Assembly (NCBI GenBank): GCA_964553775.1
Contig: CAZKLU010000015.1
Coordinates: 1 to 32,956, forward strand
DNA from: RUG626 sp964553775
GTDB lineage: Bacteria; Bacillota; Clostridia; Oscillospirales; Oscillospiraceae
Direction: 5' to 3'
Length of the DNA: 32,956 bases
Positions 1-8,493 of this stretch are shown in pieces; the first letter of the stretch is position 1, and each line of letters starts with the position of its first letter. The position numbers were made by a program, and so were the translations under genes. Under the pieces are notes generated by a model, which saw nothing but the letters and a program-made list of their open reading frames with translations, was not told the DNA's origin and did not search any database.

Positions 1-98
1 GCTTCGAGGGACTTCCGATAACGCTTATCGCGGCGGCTTTGACGAGCATGACGTTTATGGGCTTTACGGGTATGGCGGAAAATATGTTCGGCGGTTAA
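1..98 (+). CDS. rnfA: RnfA, electron transport complex membrane subunit (3' end only)
   Basis: The frame that starts at base 3 is open to a TAA at 96-98 and gives about 31 residues ending in FGG. The stretch FEGLPITLIAAALTSMTFMG resembles the last transmembrane helix of RnfA/RsxA proteins. RnfA is an integral membrane subunit of the Rnf ferredoxin:NAD+ oxidoreductase, which couples electron flow to ion pumping. The 5' part lies outside the window. rnfB follows 12 bp downstream, matching the clostridial order rnfCDGEAB, and this neighbour is the best support for such a short fragment. Confidence 0.8.
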   Translation, partial: FEGLPITLIAAALTSMTFMGFTGMAENMFGG

Positions 99-110
99 GG
101 AGGGCATGAA

Positions 111-929
111 ATGGGTCAAATTCTGATTGCCGTTGCGGTACTCAGCGTAACCGGTGCTGTCTGTGCGTTGCTGCTGATACTTGCTTCGAAGTTTATGTAT
201 GTTCCCGTGGACGAAAAATTCCCCAAGATACGCGAATGTCTCCCAGGCGCAAATTGCGGAGCTTGCGGATACGCCGGTTGTGACGGTTACGCAAACGCTC
301 TTGCGGCAGGGGAGGAGAGTAAAATCAATAAATGTGTTCCGGGCGCGGCAAAAGCGGCTCAAGAGCTTGCGGCTGTACTCGGTGTAGAGTTTGAAGAAGC
401 CGCGTCACTTGTAGCAGTAGTACAGTGCGGAGGCGACTGTGAAAAGACGAAGGACAAAATGGACTATCAGGGTATTAAGACCTGTACCGCCGCTAAACTT
501 TTTTACGGAGGAAAAGGTGCCTGTTCATTCGGCTGTCTCGGATTTGGTGACTGCGCGAATATTTGCCCGGAACACGCAATAAAGATCATAAATGGCGTAG
601 CGCGTGTGAATACATGGGCTTGCATTGGCTGCGGTATGTGTGCAAAGACCTGTCCAAATAAACTCATAGCACTGAAGCCCGCCGACGCTGCTATGGTCGT
701 TACCTGCTCAAACAAAGAGAAGGGTGCGGCAACAAGAAAAGAGTGTTCCAATGGCTGCATTGGCTGCCACAAATGTGAAAGAGAATGTCCGTCTCATGCT
801 ATAACCGTCAAGGACAATGTTTCCCGTATTGATTATAGCAAGTGTACGAACTGTGGACACTGTGCCGAGATTTGTCCGGTTGGATGTATCAAGACAGTGC
901 CGGTTATCGAAGCGAAAAAAGCGGGGTAA
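111..929 (+). CDS. rnfB: RnfB, iron-sulfur subunit of the Rnf complex
   Basis: A 272-aa protein with one N-terminal membrane helix (about residues 4-26). A four-Fe-S-type cluster follows, with C43, C49, C52 and C57 in CLPGANCGACGYAGC. The C-terminal half holds several ferredoxin-like cysteine sets, including CIGCGMCAKTCP, CIGCHKCERECP and CTNCGHCAEICP. This long multi-cluster form is the type found in anaerobic Firmicutes. RnfB is thought to take electrons from reduced ferredoxin at the cytoplasmic face and pass them to the rest of the complex. The start follows AAGGAGG at 98-104 with good spacing. It is co-transcribed with rnfA upstream and probably with the epimerase-like gene 3 bp downstream. 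Confidence 0.95.
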   Translation: MGQILIAVAVLSVTGAVCALLLILASKFMYVPVDEKFPKIRECLPGANCGACGYAGCDGYANALAAGEESKINKCVPGAAKAAQELAAVLGVEFEEAASLVAVVQCGGDCEKTKDKMDYQGIKTCTAAKLFYGGKGACSFGCLGFGDCANICPEHAIKIINGVARVNTWACIGCGMCAKTCPNKLIALKPADAAMVVTCSNKEKGAATRKECSNGCIGCHKCERECPSHAITVKDNVSRIDYSKCTNCGHCAEICPVGCIKTVPVIEAKKAG

Positions 930-932
930 ATT

Positions 933-1817
933 ATGATACATACAATAAAGAATGATTGTCTCTCTGTATCGGTTTCAGAACGCGGCGCGGAGCTGGCATC
1001 TATAAAGGGACGCGACGGATTTGAATATCTATGGCAGGGAGACGCGAACTATTGGTCAGGTCGTGCGCCGAATCTCTTCCCGTTTGTCGCGAGACTTTAT
1101 AACGGCAAATATAAAATTGACGGCGAGACGCACGAGATGGAACGTCACGGGTTTGTACGCAGGAGGGAGTTCACTGCTATAGAAAAGGCAGATGATTCCA
1201 TGACGTTGGAGTTTACATGGGACGAGGATTCATACAAAATTTACCCAAGGAAGTTCAAATTCCGCGTAAACTATAAACTTGTAAAGAATACACTTGAAGT
1301 CACGTTTGAGGTTGAAAACCTTGACGAGAAGCTGATGTACTTTGGTCTAGGCGCACATCCGGGCTTTAACGTCCCAATGCGAGATGGCAAACGATTCGAA
1401 GACTATAGAATTGCGTTTCCTAAGCCAAGCAGCCCGCAGAGAGTCGGATTCACACCTGACCGCCACTACACGACAGGCGATTATGAAGAATATCCGCTAA
1501 AGGATGGACGCTATATTTACCTGACGCACGACTTATTCGACCTCGACGCTGTTGTTCTGAGAAACATTGATAGAATTGTCACGATAGAGACAGAAGGTGA
1601 TGACAGAAGCGTTACAGTGTCTTTCCCAGGTATGCAGTATGTCGGATTTTGGCACATGGATCATACAGATGCGCCGTATGTATGCGTGGAGCCGTGGTGT
1701 TCACTTCCGGCGGCTGATGGTAAGGCTACAGTGTTCGAAGAGAAAGAGGATCTGCTGAGATGTAAGCCGGGTGAGGTTTACAGCAATACATGGACGATAA
1801 CAATAAACGGAAATTGA
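933..1817 (+). CDS. Aldose 1-epimerase family protein (LacX-like)
   Basis: A 294-aa protein of the galactose mutarotase-like superfamily, closest in pattern to the LacX-type subgroup. Family signatures visible in order are the N-terminal RGAELASIKG segment, MERHGF, GAHPGFNVP and CVEPWC, which supply the His/His/Glu set expected for sugar-ring opening and closing. The substrate cannot be told from sequence; a free or phosphorylated hexose is likely. There is no signal peptide, so it should be cytosolic. It begins 3 bp after the rnfB stop with GGGG 7 nt ahead of the ATG, so it is probably translated from the rnf transcript, although it has no obvious functional tie to Rnf. It is followed by a terminator. 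Confidence 0.85.
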   Translation: MIHTIKNDCLSVSVSERGAELASIKGRDGFEYLWQGDANYWSGRAPNLFPFVARLYNGKYKIDGETHEMERHGFVRRREFTAIEKADDSMTLEFTWDEDSYKIYPRKFKFRVNYKLVKNTLEVTFEVENLDEKLMYFGLGAHPGFNVPMRDGKRFEDYRIAFPKPSSPQRVGFTPDRHYTTGDYEEYPLKDGRYIYLTHDLFDLDAVVLRNIDRIVTIETEGDDRSVTVSFPGMQYVGFWHMDHTDAPYVCVEPWCSLPAADGKATVFEEKEDLLRCKPGEVYSNTWTITINGN

Positions 1818-1827
1818 GCAAAAAAGG

Positions 1828-1853
1828 ACGCACCCTTGCAATATAGGGTGCGT
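1828..1853. terminator. Bidirectional intrinsic terminator between convergent operons
   Basis: Perfect 8-bp stem ACGCACCC (1828-1835) with GGGTGCGT (1846-1853) around a 10-nt loop. On the minus strand the stem is followed by CC and six T residues, a good terminator for the ispH/rpsA transcript. On the plus strand it is followed by TAATATTTG, a weaker tail that may end the rnf-epimerase transcript. Confidence 0.7.
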
Positions 1854-2004
1854 TAATATTTGTATTGAAAAATTATAAGCAACGAGTTATATTATGAGAA
1901 ATTGTGATTACAAAATATACTCAACAAATTTTGCGGTTTTGCCATAAGGCAAGAGAAAAACGGAGATTTAAAGCATTATAGTAAATGGCTTTTTAATGTC
2001 GTTC

Positions 2005-2023
2005 ATTATATACTCAAACCGAA
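2005..2023 (-). repeat. Degenerate copy of the dispersed repeat end, after rpsA
   Basis: Read on the minus strand this is TTCGGTTTGAGTATATAAT, matching the end motif found before rpiR, the carboxypeptidase gene and clpX. It lies just past the rpsA stop, not before a gene. A weaker trace (ATATACTCAAC, then TTTTGCGG) occurs at 1915-1936. The rest of the 217-bp gap (1818-2034) holds the terminator and nothing else I recognise. Confidence 0.4.
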
Positions 2024-2034
2024 CAGTACATTTT

Positions 2035-4149
2035 TCACTCAGTCACTGGGGGATGATCGGTATCGTATACTACCTTATTTTCCTGCGGCTCCTCTACAGG
2101 TTCCGGCTTTGGCTCACGTTCAGTTCTGCGTACCGGTGCTTCACCGCCCTGCATGAGCGCACGAATGCTGAGAGATATTTTCTTGTTCTCTTCGTCTATG
2201 TTGATTATCTTGACCTTCACAATATCGCCCTCGGAAAGCACATCGCCGGGCTTGCCTATTCTGCGGTCGGTTATCTGTGAAATGTGGATAAGTCCATCCA
2301 CACCCGGAAGAATCTCCGCGAACGCGCCAAATGTCATGAGCTTCACAACTTTAACTTCAGCCGTGTCTCCAACCTTATAGTTGTTCATGAACTTTACCCA
2401 TGGGTTGTCGTTGGGATCCTTGTAGCCAAGAGATATCTTCTTGTTCTCACGATCAAACGAGATTACATAAACATCAAGTTCATCACCGACTGAAACAACC
2501 TCCGATGGCTGATGTATTCTGCGCCAGCTAAGCTCAGATACATGAACCATTCCGTCTATGCCTCCTATATCAACGAACGCGCCATAGGAGGTAAGTGATT
2601 TCACAACGCCGTGGTAACGCTTGCCAACCTCAATCTCGTTCCATATAGCTTCAGCCTTTGCCTTGCGCTCCTCGTACTGCACGGCGCGAATGGAACCCAC
2701 TACTCTATGATGCGGCTGGTTGACCTCTGTAATACGGAGTCTGACCTTCTGCTTAACAAGTTCTGTCATCGGAGTATCCTTCGGCAGTCCCGACTGCGAT
2801 GCCGGCACGAATACACGGATACCCTTTACCATGACGACCACGCCGCCCTTGTTTTCCTCGATAACAGTACCCTCAACAACGGCACGGGAGTTGCGTGCCT
2901 CAGTCATATTTTCCCACGCCTTAGCTGAATCCAAACGTTTCTTAGAGAGCATAACTGTACCGTCAACGTCATTTACACGCATAACGTAAGCTTCAATTTC
3001 ATCGCCGACTTTTACAATGTCGTTTACATTCGCGGAGGGATCGTCCGAAAGCTCTGACAGTTGTATATAACCGGACTGCTTTGCCTCCAAATCAACCGAC
3101 ACTTCCGTTTGACTGATCGCGGCTACAATTCCCTTAACCTTCTCACCTGTATGTAAGGTTACGATTGTACTTTCAAGAAGCTCCTCAAATGACTTCTCCA
3201 TTTCCGGTGCTTCCTCCGGAGCTGCCGCTTTCGGTGCCTCCACCGTTGTATTCAAGCTCTCACTCTCGTTTGCTCCGACCGTATTATCCACGGTCTTGAT
3301 TTCTTCACTCATCTTCCTGTTGACCTCCTTAATAATCCACTCCGGCGTTGACGCGCCGGCGGTGATTCCAATTTTATTACAACAACGCAGAGGTTCTGTG
3401 TCAAGCTCGTCCGCGTTTTGTATAAAAAATACCGCTTTATTATGCTCGCGGCATATATCCGCAAGTCTGCGGCTATTGGCACTATGTCTGCCGCCAATTA
3501 CAACCATTGCATCGCACTCGCTGGCAAGTTCTCGCGCCTCATGCTGACGTTCTATAGTCGTATTACATATTGTATCAAAAATTTTCGCGTTTGTACACTG
3601 TTTTTCGATAAGATTAATATTTATTTCAAATTTTTCGCGTTCAGCGGTTGTCTGAGAAGCTACAGTAACCTGCTTTTCACGCAGCTCAGGGTTATTCTCA
3701 AGAATCTCGGCAAGCTCTGATTCATTCTCAAAAACAAATGTTCTTTTACATAGGCTGGCAGCGGCTTTGATCTCAGGGTGATTTCTTTCGCCGAATATCA
3801 AAACAGTGCCGCCCGTTTTATTGGTGTTCTCAATATAGCGGTGTATTTTCGCGACATAGGGACAGGTCGCGTCAATTATATTACAACTCTTTTCAAAAAG
3901 AGACTCCAATTCCTCTTTCTTTGCGCCGTGACTTCTGATGATAATATTGTCACCGTGATTAACTTCGTCCGTACTCTCCACCGTTACAATGCCTAAAGAT
4001 TCCAGCTTCTTTACCACATCTTCATTGTGTGTGAGCGGTCCAAGACATTTGCAGTTGCCGTACTGTGCTGCGGCTTTTTCAGCCATATCAACGGCGCGTT
4101 TTACACCAAAACAGAATCCGGCAGTTTTGGCAATTATGATTTCCGCCAT
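2035..4149 (-). CDS. ispH: Bifunctional IspH (HMBPP reductase) / ribosomal protein S1 fusion
   Basis: A 704-aa fusion. Residues 1-280 are IspH, the last enzyme of the MEP isoprenoid pathway, reducing HMBPP to IPP and DMAPP. The three Fe-S ligands are C13, C96 and C195, and H41, H74, H124 and E126 fall at the positions known for active-site residues in Escherichia coli IspH. After an acidic, Ala/Glu-rich linker (about 285-330) come four S1 RNA-binding domains, typical of the short ribosomal protein S1 of Firmicutes. This fusion is known in Clostridia. The ATG at 4149 is preferred over a TTG at 4155 because AGAGAGG sits 7 nt upstream of it. It follows plsC after a 237-bp gap with its own possible promoter, and ends near a bidirectional terminator. 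Confidence 0.95.
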   Translation of the reverse strand: MAEIIIAKTAGFCFGVKRAVDMAEKAAAQYGNCKCLGPLTHNEDVVKKLESLGIVTVESTDEVNHGDNIIIRSHGAKKEELESLFEKSCNIIDATCPYVAKIHRYIENTNKTGGTVLIFGERNHPEIKAAASLCKRTFVFENESELAEILENNPELREKQVTVASQTTAEREKFEININLIEKQCTNAKIFDTICNTTIERQHEARELASECDAMVVIGGRHSANSRRLADICREHNKAVFFIQNADELDTEPLRCCNKIGITAGASTPEWIIKEVNRKMSEEIKTVDNTVGANESESLNTTVEAPKAAAPEEAPEMEKSFEELLESTIVTLHTGEKVKGIVAAISQTEVSVDLEAKQSGYIQLSELSDDPSANVNDIVKVGDEIEAYVMRVNDVDGTVMLSKKRLDSAKAWENMTEARNSRAVVEGTVIEENKGGVVVMVKGIRVFVPASQSGLPKDTPMTELVKQKVRLRITEVNQPHHRVVGSIRAVQYEERKAKAEAIWNEIEVGKRYHGVVKSLTSYGAFVDIGGIDGMVHVSELSWRRIHQPSEVVSVGDELDVYVISFDRENKKISLGYKDPNDNPWVKFMNNYKVGDTAEVKVVKLMTFGAFAEILPGVDGLIHISQITDRRIGKPGDVLSEGDIVKVKIINIDEENKKISLSIRALMQGGEAPVRRTEREPKPEPVEEPQENKVVYDTDHPPVTE

Positions 4150-4261
4150 TATCAAACCTCTCTTGAAGGATCATCCTCTACTGTTTTTACAATTACAATT
4201 TCCGCAGCCACACACTCGAACAGAATCAATGCTGACAGACATATAGCATCTTACAATACAT

Positions 4262-4291
4262 ATTATACCCGCACAAGTGCGGTTTGTGGAA
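4262..4291 (-). promoter_or_regulatory. Possible ispH/rpsA promoter overlapping a palindrome
   Basis: On the minus strand TATAAT is immediately preceded by the palindrome CCGCAC-TT-GTGCGG (4268-4281) plus one G. TCCACA sits 18 nt upstream as a weak -35 (four of six matches). It lies about 113 bp before the ispH start. The palindrome between -35 and -10 could be an operator, but no regulator can be named. Confidence 0.3.
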
Positions 4292-4386
4292 TCTAAAGTT
4301 ATATTTAATTTACGAAACTGTAATAATCTCCTTATATCTGACACGGAACCAACGCAAATAAGCAACCGGAGCGGCGACAAAAAATC

Positions 4387-4974
4387 TCATGCGGAGAGGG
4401 AACTTATGCGGTTCATAAGGTCATTTGCGAGGTCTGTGTACTCGTCCTTTGTGCGTTTGCGCTTTTCTATTGTTAGCGGTTCTCCGATATTTATGCGTAT
4501 TTTATGAAATAATTTTTTTTCTCTTGGAATGTAAATCGGCACAATAGGAACTCCGGTCTTTTCCGCTATCCTTACAGCACCAAGTTTAGGTTCCACATCG
4601 TTATTCTGCGCCGTTCTTGTGCCTTCGGGAAAAATTCCAAGTTTTTTGCCGGACTTGAGGCACTTGAACGCCTGCTTCATTGAGCCAAGATCCGCTTTTC
4701 CCCTGTCAACAGATATGACGCTCAGTGAGCGGAAAAACCATGCACTGATTTTGTTTTGAAAAAGCTCTTTTTTTGCCATGAAGCAAACATGGTACTTGCC
4801 GGGTATTGCGAACGCGACTAACAGCGGATCAACATTACTTGAATGGTTCGCGCAGATTATCGCCGCATCCTCCGGAATATTCTCACGACCCGTTATTTTG
4901 TACGGCAGAACAAGGAACACAAATATACTCAGAATGAATCGTATAACTTTGTAAAATATCTTATTCCAGTCCAT
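4387..4974 (-). CDS. plsC: 1-acyl-sn-glycerol-3-phosphate acyltransferase (PlsC family)
   Basis: A 195-aa LPLAT-family enzyme that makes phosphatidic acid from lysophosphatidic acid at the membrane. An N-terminal hydrophobic stretch (about 11-25) is followed by the catalytic NHSSNVD motif (H44, D49) and the acceptor-binding FPEGTR motif (115-120). The length is normal for short Firmicutes PlsC. The start ATG lies 14 bp inside the end of cmk, so the two are translationally coupled; cmk-plsC-ispH is a recurrent clostridial order. Confidence 0.92.
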   Translation of the reverse strand: MDWNKIFYKVIRFILSIFVFLVLPYKITGRENIPEDAAIICANHSSNVDPLLVAFAIPGKYHVCFMAKKELFQNKISAWFFRSLSVISVDRGKADLGSMKQAFKCLKSGKKLGIFPEGTRTAQNNDVEPKLGAVRIAEKTGVPIVPIYIPREKKLFHKIRINIGEPLTIEKRKRTKDEYTDLANDLMNRISSLSA

Positions 4975-5647
4975 TGACGCACCGCTCCTCCCATATTCTC
5001 ACAACACAGTTTACGCTTTCATCGAACGTAAGATCAGAAGTATCCAAAAGTACAGCGTCGTCCGCCTGTCTGAGAGGGGATAGGTCGCGGCTTGAGTCAT
5101 TTTTGTCACGCTCTAGAATGTCATGAATAACGCTCTCATAATCGGTTTTTATGCCCTTTTCAAGGAGTTCCTTACAGCGTCTGTCAGCTCTTGTTTCCGG
5201 AGAGGCGGTGAGGAATATTTTAACTTTCGCATCCGGCAGCACTACAGTACCAATGTCACGTCCGTCCATGACTACGCTATTCTTTTTTGCTATATTCCGT
5301 TGCAAATCAAGCAGGAAACTACGGACACATGGAAGTGCCGACACTTCAGATGCGGCGATTGACACATCCGGGGAGCGTATATCGTCACTCACATCGTTGC
5401 CATTCAAAATTATACGTTGCGTACTGTCGCTGTCGTAGCGAAGTTCAAGTGTTATGTTGTTGAGAAGAGAAGATACCGTGTTGTCGTTTTTTGTATTTCC
5501 GCCATGCTTCAATACATAAAGTCCAATCGCTCTGTAGAGTGCGCCGGTATCGACATAGATAAATCCGAGACGTTTCGCCACACTCCGAGCTGTTGTTGAT
5601 TTGCCGGCTCCGGAAGGACCGTCGATTGCAATGTTTTTGTTGTCCAT
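4961..5647 (-). CDS. cmk: Cytidylate kinase
   Basis: A 228-aa (d)CMP kinase that phosphorylates CMP and dCMP with ATP. The P-loop GPSGAGKST is at residues 10-18. The CMP-binding insert region and DGRDIGTVV are present, with an RRCKELLEKG lid-like segment later. The reading frame extends upstream, but the start at 5647 is chosen because GAGGG lies 8 nt before this ATG and the encoded protein then begins as the family normally does (MDNKNIAIDG). A TATAAT-like box on the minus strand at 5694-5699 lacks a clear -35. plsC overlaps its 3' end. Confidence 0.95.
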   Translation of the reverse strand: MDNKNIAIDGPSGAGKSTTARSVAKRLGFIYVDTGALYRAIGLYVLKHGGNTKNDNTVSSLLNNITLELRYDSDSTQRIILNGNDVSDDIRSPDVSIAASEVSALPCVRSFLLDLQRNIAKKNSVVMDGRDIGTVVLPDAKVKIFLTASPETRADRRCKELLEKGIKTDYESVIHDILERDKNDSSRDLSPLRQADDAVLLDTSDLTFDESVNCVVRIWEERCVNGLE

Positions 5648-6047
5648 ATCTATATCCCTCAAGTTTTTTGGCAAGCATATTGATTTTACTGTAATTATAT
5701 TTGTAAGAGCAGGATTGCGGTAAGCAAGTACGCGGCAATTATAAAACAAAAGATTTTTTCAGCCTTACTTACGAAAACAGATTTCACAAATTTTGAAAGC
5801 GAACAGTCTATTCAAAATATATACCTGGTTAGTTGAAAGAAAGCACATAGTTTATTTATTACTTAATTTCATAACTTTTTGCCGCAAAACTTTTAAAATA
5901 TATCCTGTGACCGTTTGAAATCCGGCAAGTTCCCGCAAAAAGCTAATTGCGATGGATAATACGCTTCTTTTTGCTAATCGCTCGTTTTTCTGAGCCGCTC
6001 AGACAGAAACTTACGCAAAATAATCAAAGCTGAAACTCACTTCGCCT
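5648..6047. other. 400-bp gap between baiN and cmk
   Basis: No convincing gene. The baiN end of the gap carries an inverted copy of the dispersed repeat (6025-6058). The cmk end carries a lone TATAAT-like box. The middle is AT-rich without a clear hairpin or ORF. Confidence 0.5.
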
Positions 6048-6058
6048 TTAAGTATAAT
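6025..6058 (+). repeat. Dispersed repeat hairpin, inverted copy at the 3' end of baiN
   Basis: On the plus strand: CAAAGCTGAAA, a short spacer, then CTTCGCCTTTAAGTATAATT. This is the same hairpin plus TATAAT found upstream of several minus-strand genes, but here it points back into the baiN 3' end and overlaps its last four codons. On the other side it continues as ATTTTGCG (minus strand), like other copies. Because no gene lies downstream of it in that sense, it argues against a purely promoter role for the family. Confidence 0.55.
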
Positions 6059-7280
6059 TTCCCGCGTTTATACCCGCTTTATATCCCGTTGACCACGCTA
6101 TCTGAAGATTAAATCCGCCTGTATATGCGTCAACATCAATTATTTCACCGGCAAAATACAGATTGGAGATGATTTTCGATTCCATCGTTTTTGGGTTAAT
6201 CTCTCTCGGCTCCACACCGCCGGAGGTTATTATTGCCTCGTCTATCGGGCGCGAACCTTTTATTTTGACAGGAAACGACTTGAAAAGCCGCACAAGATTG
6301 AGTCTCTGCGCTCTCGTTATCGCATTGACCTTGGTGTTGGGCGGAATGCCGGAAAGCTCAACAAGCTTTGGTATCATGAGCCGTCCCGCAAGATCACCGA
6401 GGGCGTTGGAAAAGTCGTGGTTAGCGTATTTGCGGAAGTCACGCTGTATACGTTCGTCAAGCTTTTTCTCGTCAAGAGCGGGTTTTAAGTCAATGGAGAA
6501 TCTGTACTTCGTATTCTCAAAGTCTCTCATACAAGCTGACGCGGAGAGTGTGAGTGGTCCTGAAACTCCGAAATGCGTGAAGAGAAGCTCGCCCTGATTT
6601 TCAAAAACACGTCTGTTGTCAGAGTTATATACCGTGAGACGTACATTTTTAAGCATCAAGCCCTGCATGGCACTACAAATATTACCATCTTCCTCAAGAG
6701 GCACAAGAGACGCTCTCGGTGTATTCACGGTGTGTCCAAGACGTTGCGCTATGAGAAACCCATCGCCTGTGGAGCCGGTAGCGGGGTAGGAAAGACCGCC
6801 GGTTGCCAAAATTACGCTGTTTGCATCAAAATCTCCATCTTCCGTTACAACGCCGGTTGCGCGATTGTCAGATGTTTTGACGTTTGTAACTCTGTTATGT
6901 ACTATTCGTACACCGTTTTTCTTACAGAATGTACGGAGCGCGTTTACAATATCGGCAGCTCTGTCGGATACTGGAAACACACGTCCGCCGCGTTCTGTTT
7001 TAAGCGGTACGCCGAGTGACTCAAAGAATCTCATCGTATCAGCCGGAGTAAAGCCGTTTATTGCTGAGTAGAGAAATTTTCCGTTTGTAGGAACATTCGC
7101 GATTACGCCATCCGGAGTAGTATTGTTTGTTAAATTACAGCGTCCCTTGCCGGTAAGTCCAAGTTTCCTGCCAACGAAACGACCGCGTTCAATCAGCGTT
7201 GTAGTAAAGCCTCTTTGCGCCGCAAAACCAGCTGCTATAAGACCAGACGCGCCGCCGCCGACCACTATGATGTCAGTCAT
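6048..7280 (-). CDS. BaiN/YhiN family FAD-dependent flavoprotein (HI0933-like)
   Basis: A 410-aa NAD(P)/FAD-dependent oxidoreductase of the HI0933/YhiN family. The Rossmann motif GGGASG is at residues 8-13, GKGRCNLTN follows, then GLSYPATGSTGDGF. The C-terminal FAD-binding segment runs GGVEPREI to FAGEIIDVDAYTGGFNLQ. The reaction is unknown for most members; one relative reduces bile-acid intermediates, but that should not be assumed here. The start at 7280 overlaps the rpiR end by 8 bp and puts the Rossmann fold at the usual distance. An ATG at 7292 with GGAGG 3 nt upstream is an alternative. The order baiN-cmk-plsC-ispH is common in Clostridia. Confidence 0.88.
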   Translation of the reverse strand: MTDIIVVGGGASGLIAAGFAAQRGFTTTLIERGRFVGRKLGLTGKGRCNLTNNTTPDGVIANVPTNGKFLYSAINGFTPADTMRFFESLGVPLKTERGGRVFPVSDRAADIVNALRTFCKKNGVRIVHNRVTNVKTSDNRATGVVTEDGDFDANSVILATGGLSYPATGSTGDGFLIAQRLGHTVNTPRASLVPLEEDGNICSAMQGLMLKNVRLTVYNSDNRRVFENQGELLFTHFGVSGPLTLSASACMRDFENTKYRFSIDLKPALDEKKLDERIQRDFRKYANHDFSNALGDLAGRLMIPKLVELSGIPPNTKVNAITRAQRLNLVRLFKSFPVKIKGSRPIDEAIITSGGVEPREINPKTMESKIISNLYFAGEIIDVDAYTGGFNLQIAWSTGYKAGINAGNYT

Positions 7281-8136
7281 CGCCCTTATCATAGACCTCC
7301 GATTCTGTCCAAAGTTGTTCGAGCAGCTTAAACTTGTCCTCAAGATCGCGTCCCGATTTCTGAGCTACAGCAACTAAAAGAGCGTTAATTAGACTAAGAG
7401 GCGCGACTAATGAATCAACGAATGACACCATATCGCTCTTGGCGTATAGCCGTATATCGGAGATTTTCGCGACGTGGGAGGATTCAGAATCGGTGATTCC
7501 AATGATACACGCACCGCAATCTCTTGCGTAATGGATAGCTCGTATTGTGGTTTTTGAATAACGTGGGAAGCTTATCGCAACGCACACATCATTTTCAGAT
7601 ATATGAAGTATCTGTTCGTAGATGTCTCCGGCACAGCTCTGATTGACAACATGAACATTGTCAACCAGAAGATTGAGGTAGAACCCCATGAATCCTGCAA
7701 GTGACGATGAGGAACGAAGACCTATAAGGTAGACATTTTTCGCGGAAATAAGCGCGTTCACAGCCTGGTCAAATTCCGTTTTACTTACTTCTTCAAGGGT
7801 ATGGCGCAGCCTCTCAATATCAGACTCAAGGACACTTCCCAGAATATTGTCCTCCGCTATCATTTCCTTGGAAGCCTCAATGCGCTGCACTGAGGTTAGC
7901 CGGTTTTTGATAAGCTCCTGTAGTGCCTTACGCATAGCGGGGTATCCATCATAGCCGAGATCGGCAGCGAAACGAACTACCGTGGATTCGGATACGCCAA
8001 CAGCCATTCCAAGCTTACCGGCGGTCATAAAGGCAGTCTTGTCGAAGTTGCCGGTAATGTACTCCGCGAGCTTACGCTGACCCTTAGAGAAGTAAGGACG
8101 CCGTTCGTTTATCGCGGTAAGGACATCTTTTGTCAT
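7273..8136 (-). CDS. MurR/RpiR family transcriptional regulator
   Basis: A 287-aa regulator with an N-terminal RpiR-type helix-turn-helix (about residues 20-80, including VGVSESTVVRFAADLGYDGY). A C-terminal SIS sugar-phosphate-binding domain follows (about 120-260, with YLIGLRSSSSLAGF). Members usually sense phosphosugars or amino-sugar phosphates and repress catabolic genes. No sugar operon is nearby, so its targets cannot be inferred. The ATG at 8136 is chosen over upstream in-frame codons because GGGGG is 7 nt before it; the upstream codons translate the repeat, not the protein family. It is coupled to baiN downstream. Confidence 0.9.
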   Translation of the reverse strand: MTKDVLTAINERRPYFSKGQRKLAEYITGNFDKTAFMTAGKLGMAVGVSESTVVRFAADLGYDGYPAMRKALQELIKNRLTSVQRIEASKEMIAEDNILGSVLESDIERLRHTLEEVSKTEFDQAVNALISAKNVYLIGLRSSSSLAGFMGFYLNLLVDNVHVVNQSCAGDIYEQILHISENDVCVAISFPRYSKTTIRAIHYARDCGACIIGITDSESSHVAKISDIRLYAKSDMVSFVDSLVAPLSLINALLVAVAQKSGRDLEDKFKLLEQLWTESEVYDKGDD

Positions 8137-8151
8137 AGCCGCACCCCCTTT

Positions 8152-8362
8152 ATTATACTCAAAGCTGAAATAAATTTCGGTTTTGAAGATTTTGCGGAAA
8201 TTCCGCACAGTGAAGCCGCATAAAAATTGCGAAAGCGATTTCACAATGGCGAACCGCCAAAAAGATTCTGTTATTATTTACAAGAGGAGCAAGCTGCATA
8301 CTCCGCAATACATGATTTAGAGACTTAAAACGAATATTCAGATCAATATACCCGCCAATATA
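8152..8362 (-). repeat. Dispersed intergenic repeat copy before rpiR
   Basis: A 211-bp copy filling most of the rpiR-rluB gap. The gene-proximal end (minus strand) reads TTTCAGCTTTGAGTATAATA and forms an imperfect hairpin (8159-8186). Next to it is the perfect palindrome TGCGGAA-A-TTCCGCA (8193-8207). The far end, at 8342-8362, matches 19 of 21 bases of the terminal inverted repeat of the clpX-clpP element. It is shorter inside than that element. The TATAAT-like box ends only 15 nt before the rpiR ATG, with the Shine-Dalgarno directly after it. Confidence 0.6.
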
Positions 8363-8433
8363 TACTATATCTCTTTTTGAAGCAAAATTCAAGAGTAAAT
8401 TTGAAAAAACGTGAAAATATGCTGTTACAGAGC

Positions 8434-8460
8434 TTAAAAGCTAAAATTTATCGGCTTTAA
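8434..8460 (-). terminator. Possible rluB terminator
   Basis: On the minus strand TTAAAGC (8454-8460) can pair with GCTTTTAA (8434-8441) with one bulge, followed by a short mixed tail. It lies 34 bp past the rluB stop. The stem is AT-rich and there is no long T run, so support is weak. Confidence 0.35.
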
Positions 8461-8493
8461 CCATAACACCGCCGTATAACACCTGCGTATGTT

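Noticed and set aside
6163..6597. 144-aa antisense ORF within baiN
   Set aside because: It lies fully opposite a well-supported gene, shows no family features and has no ribosome-binding site.
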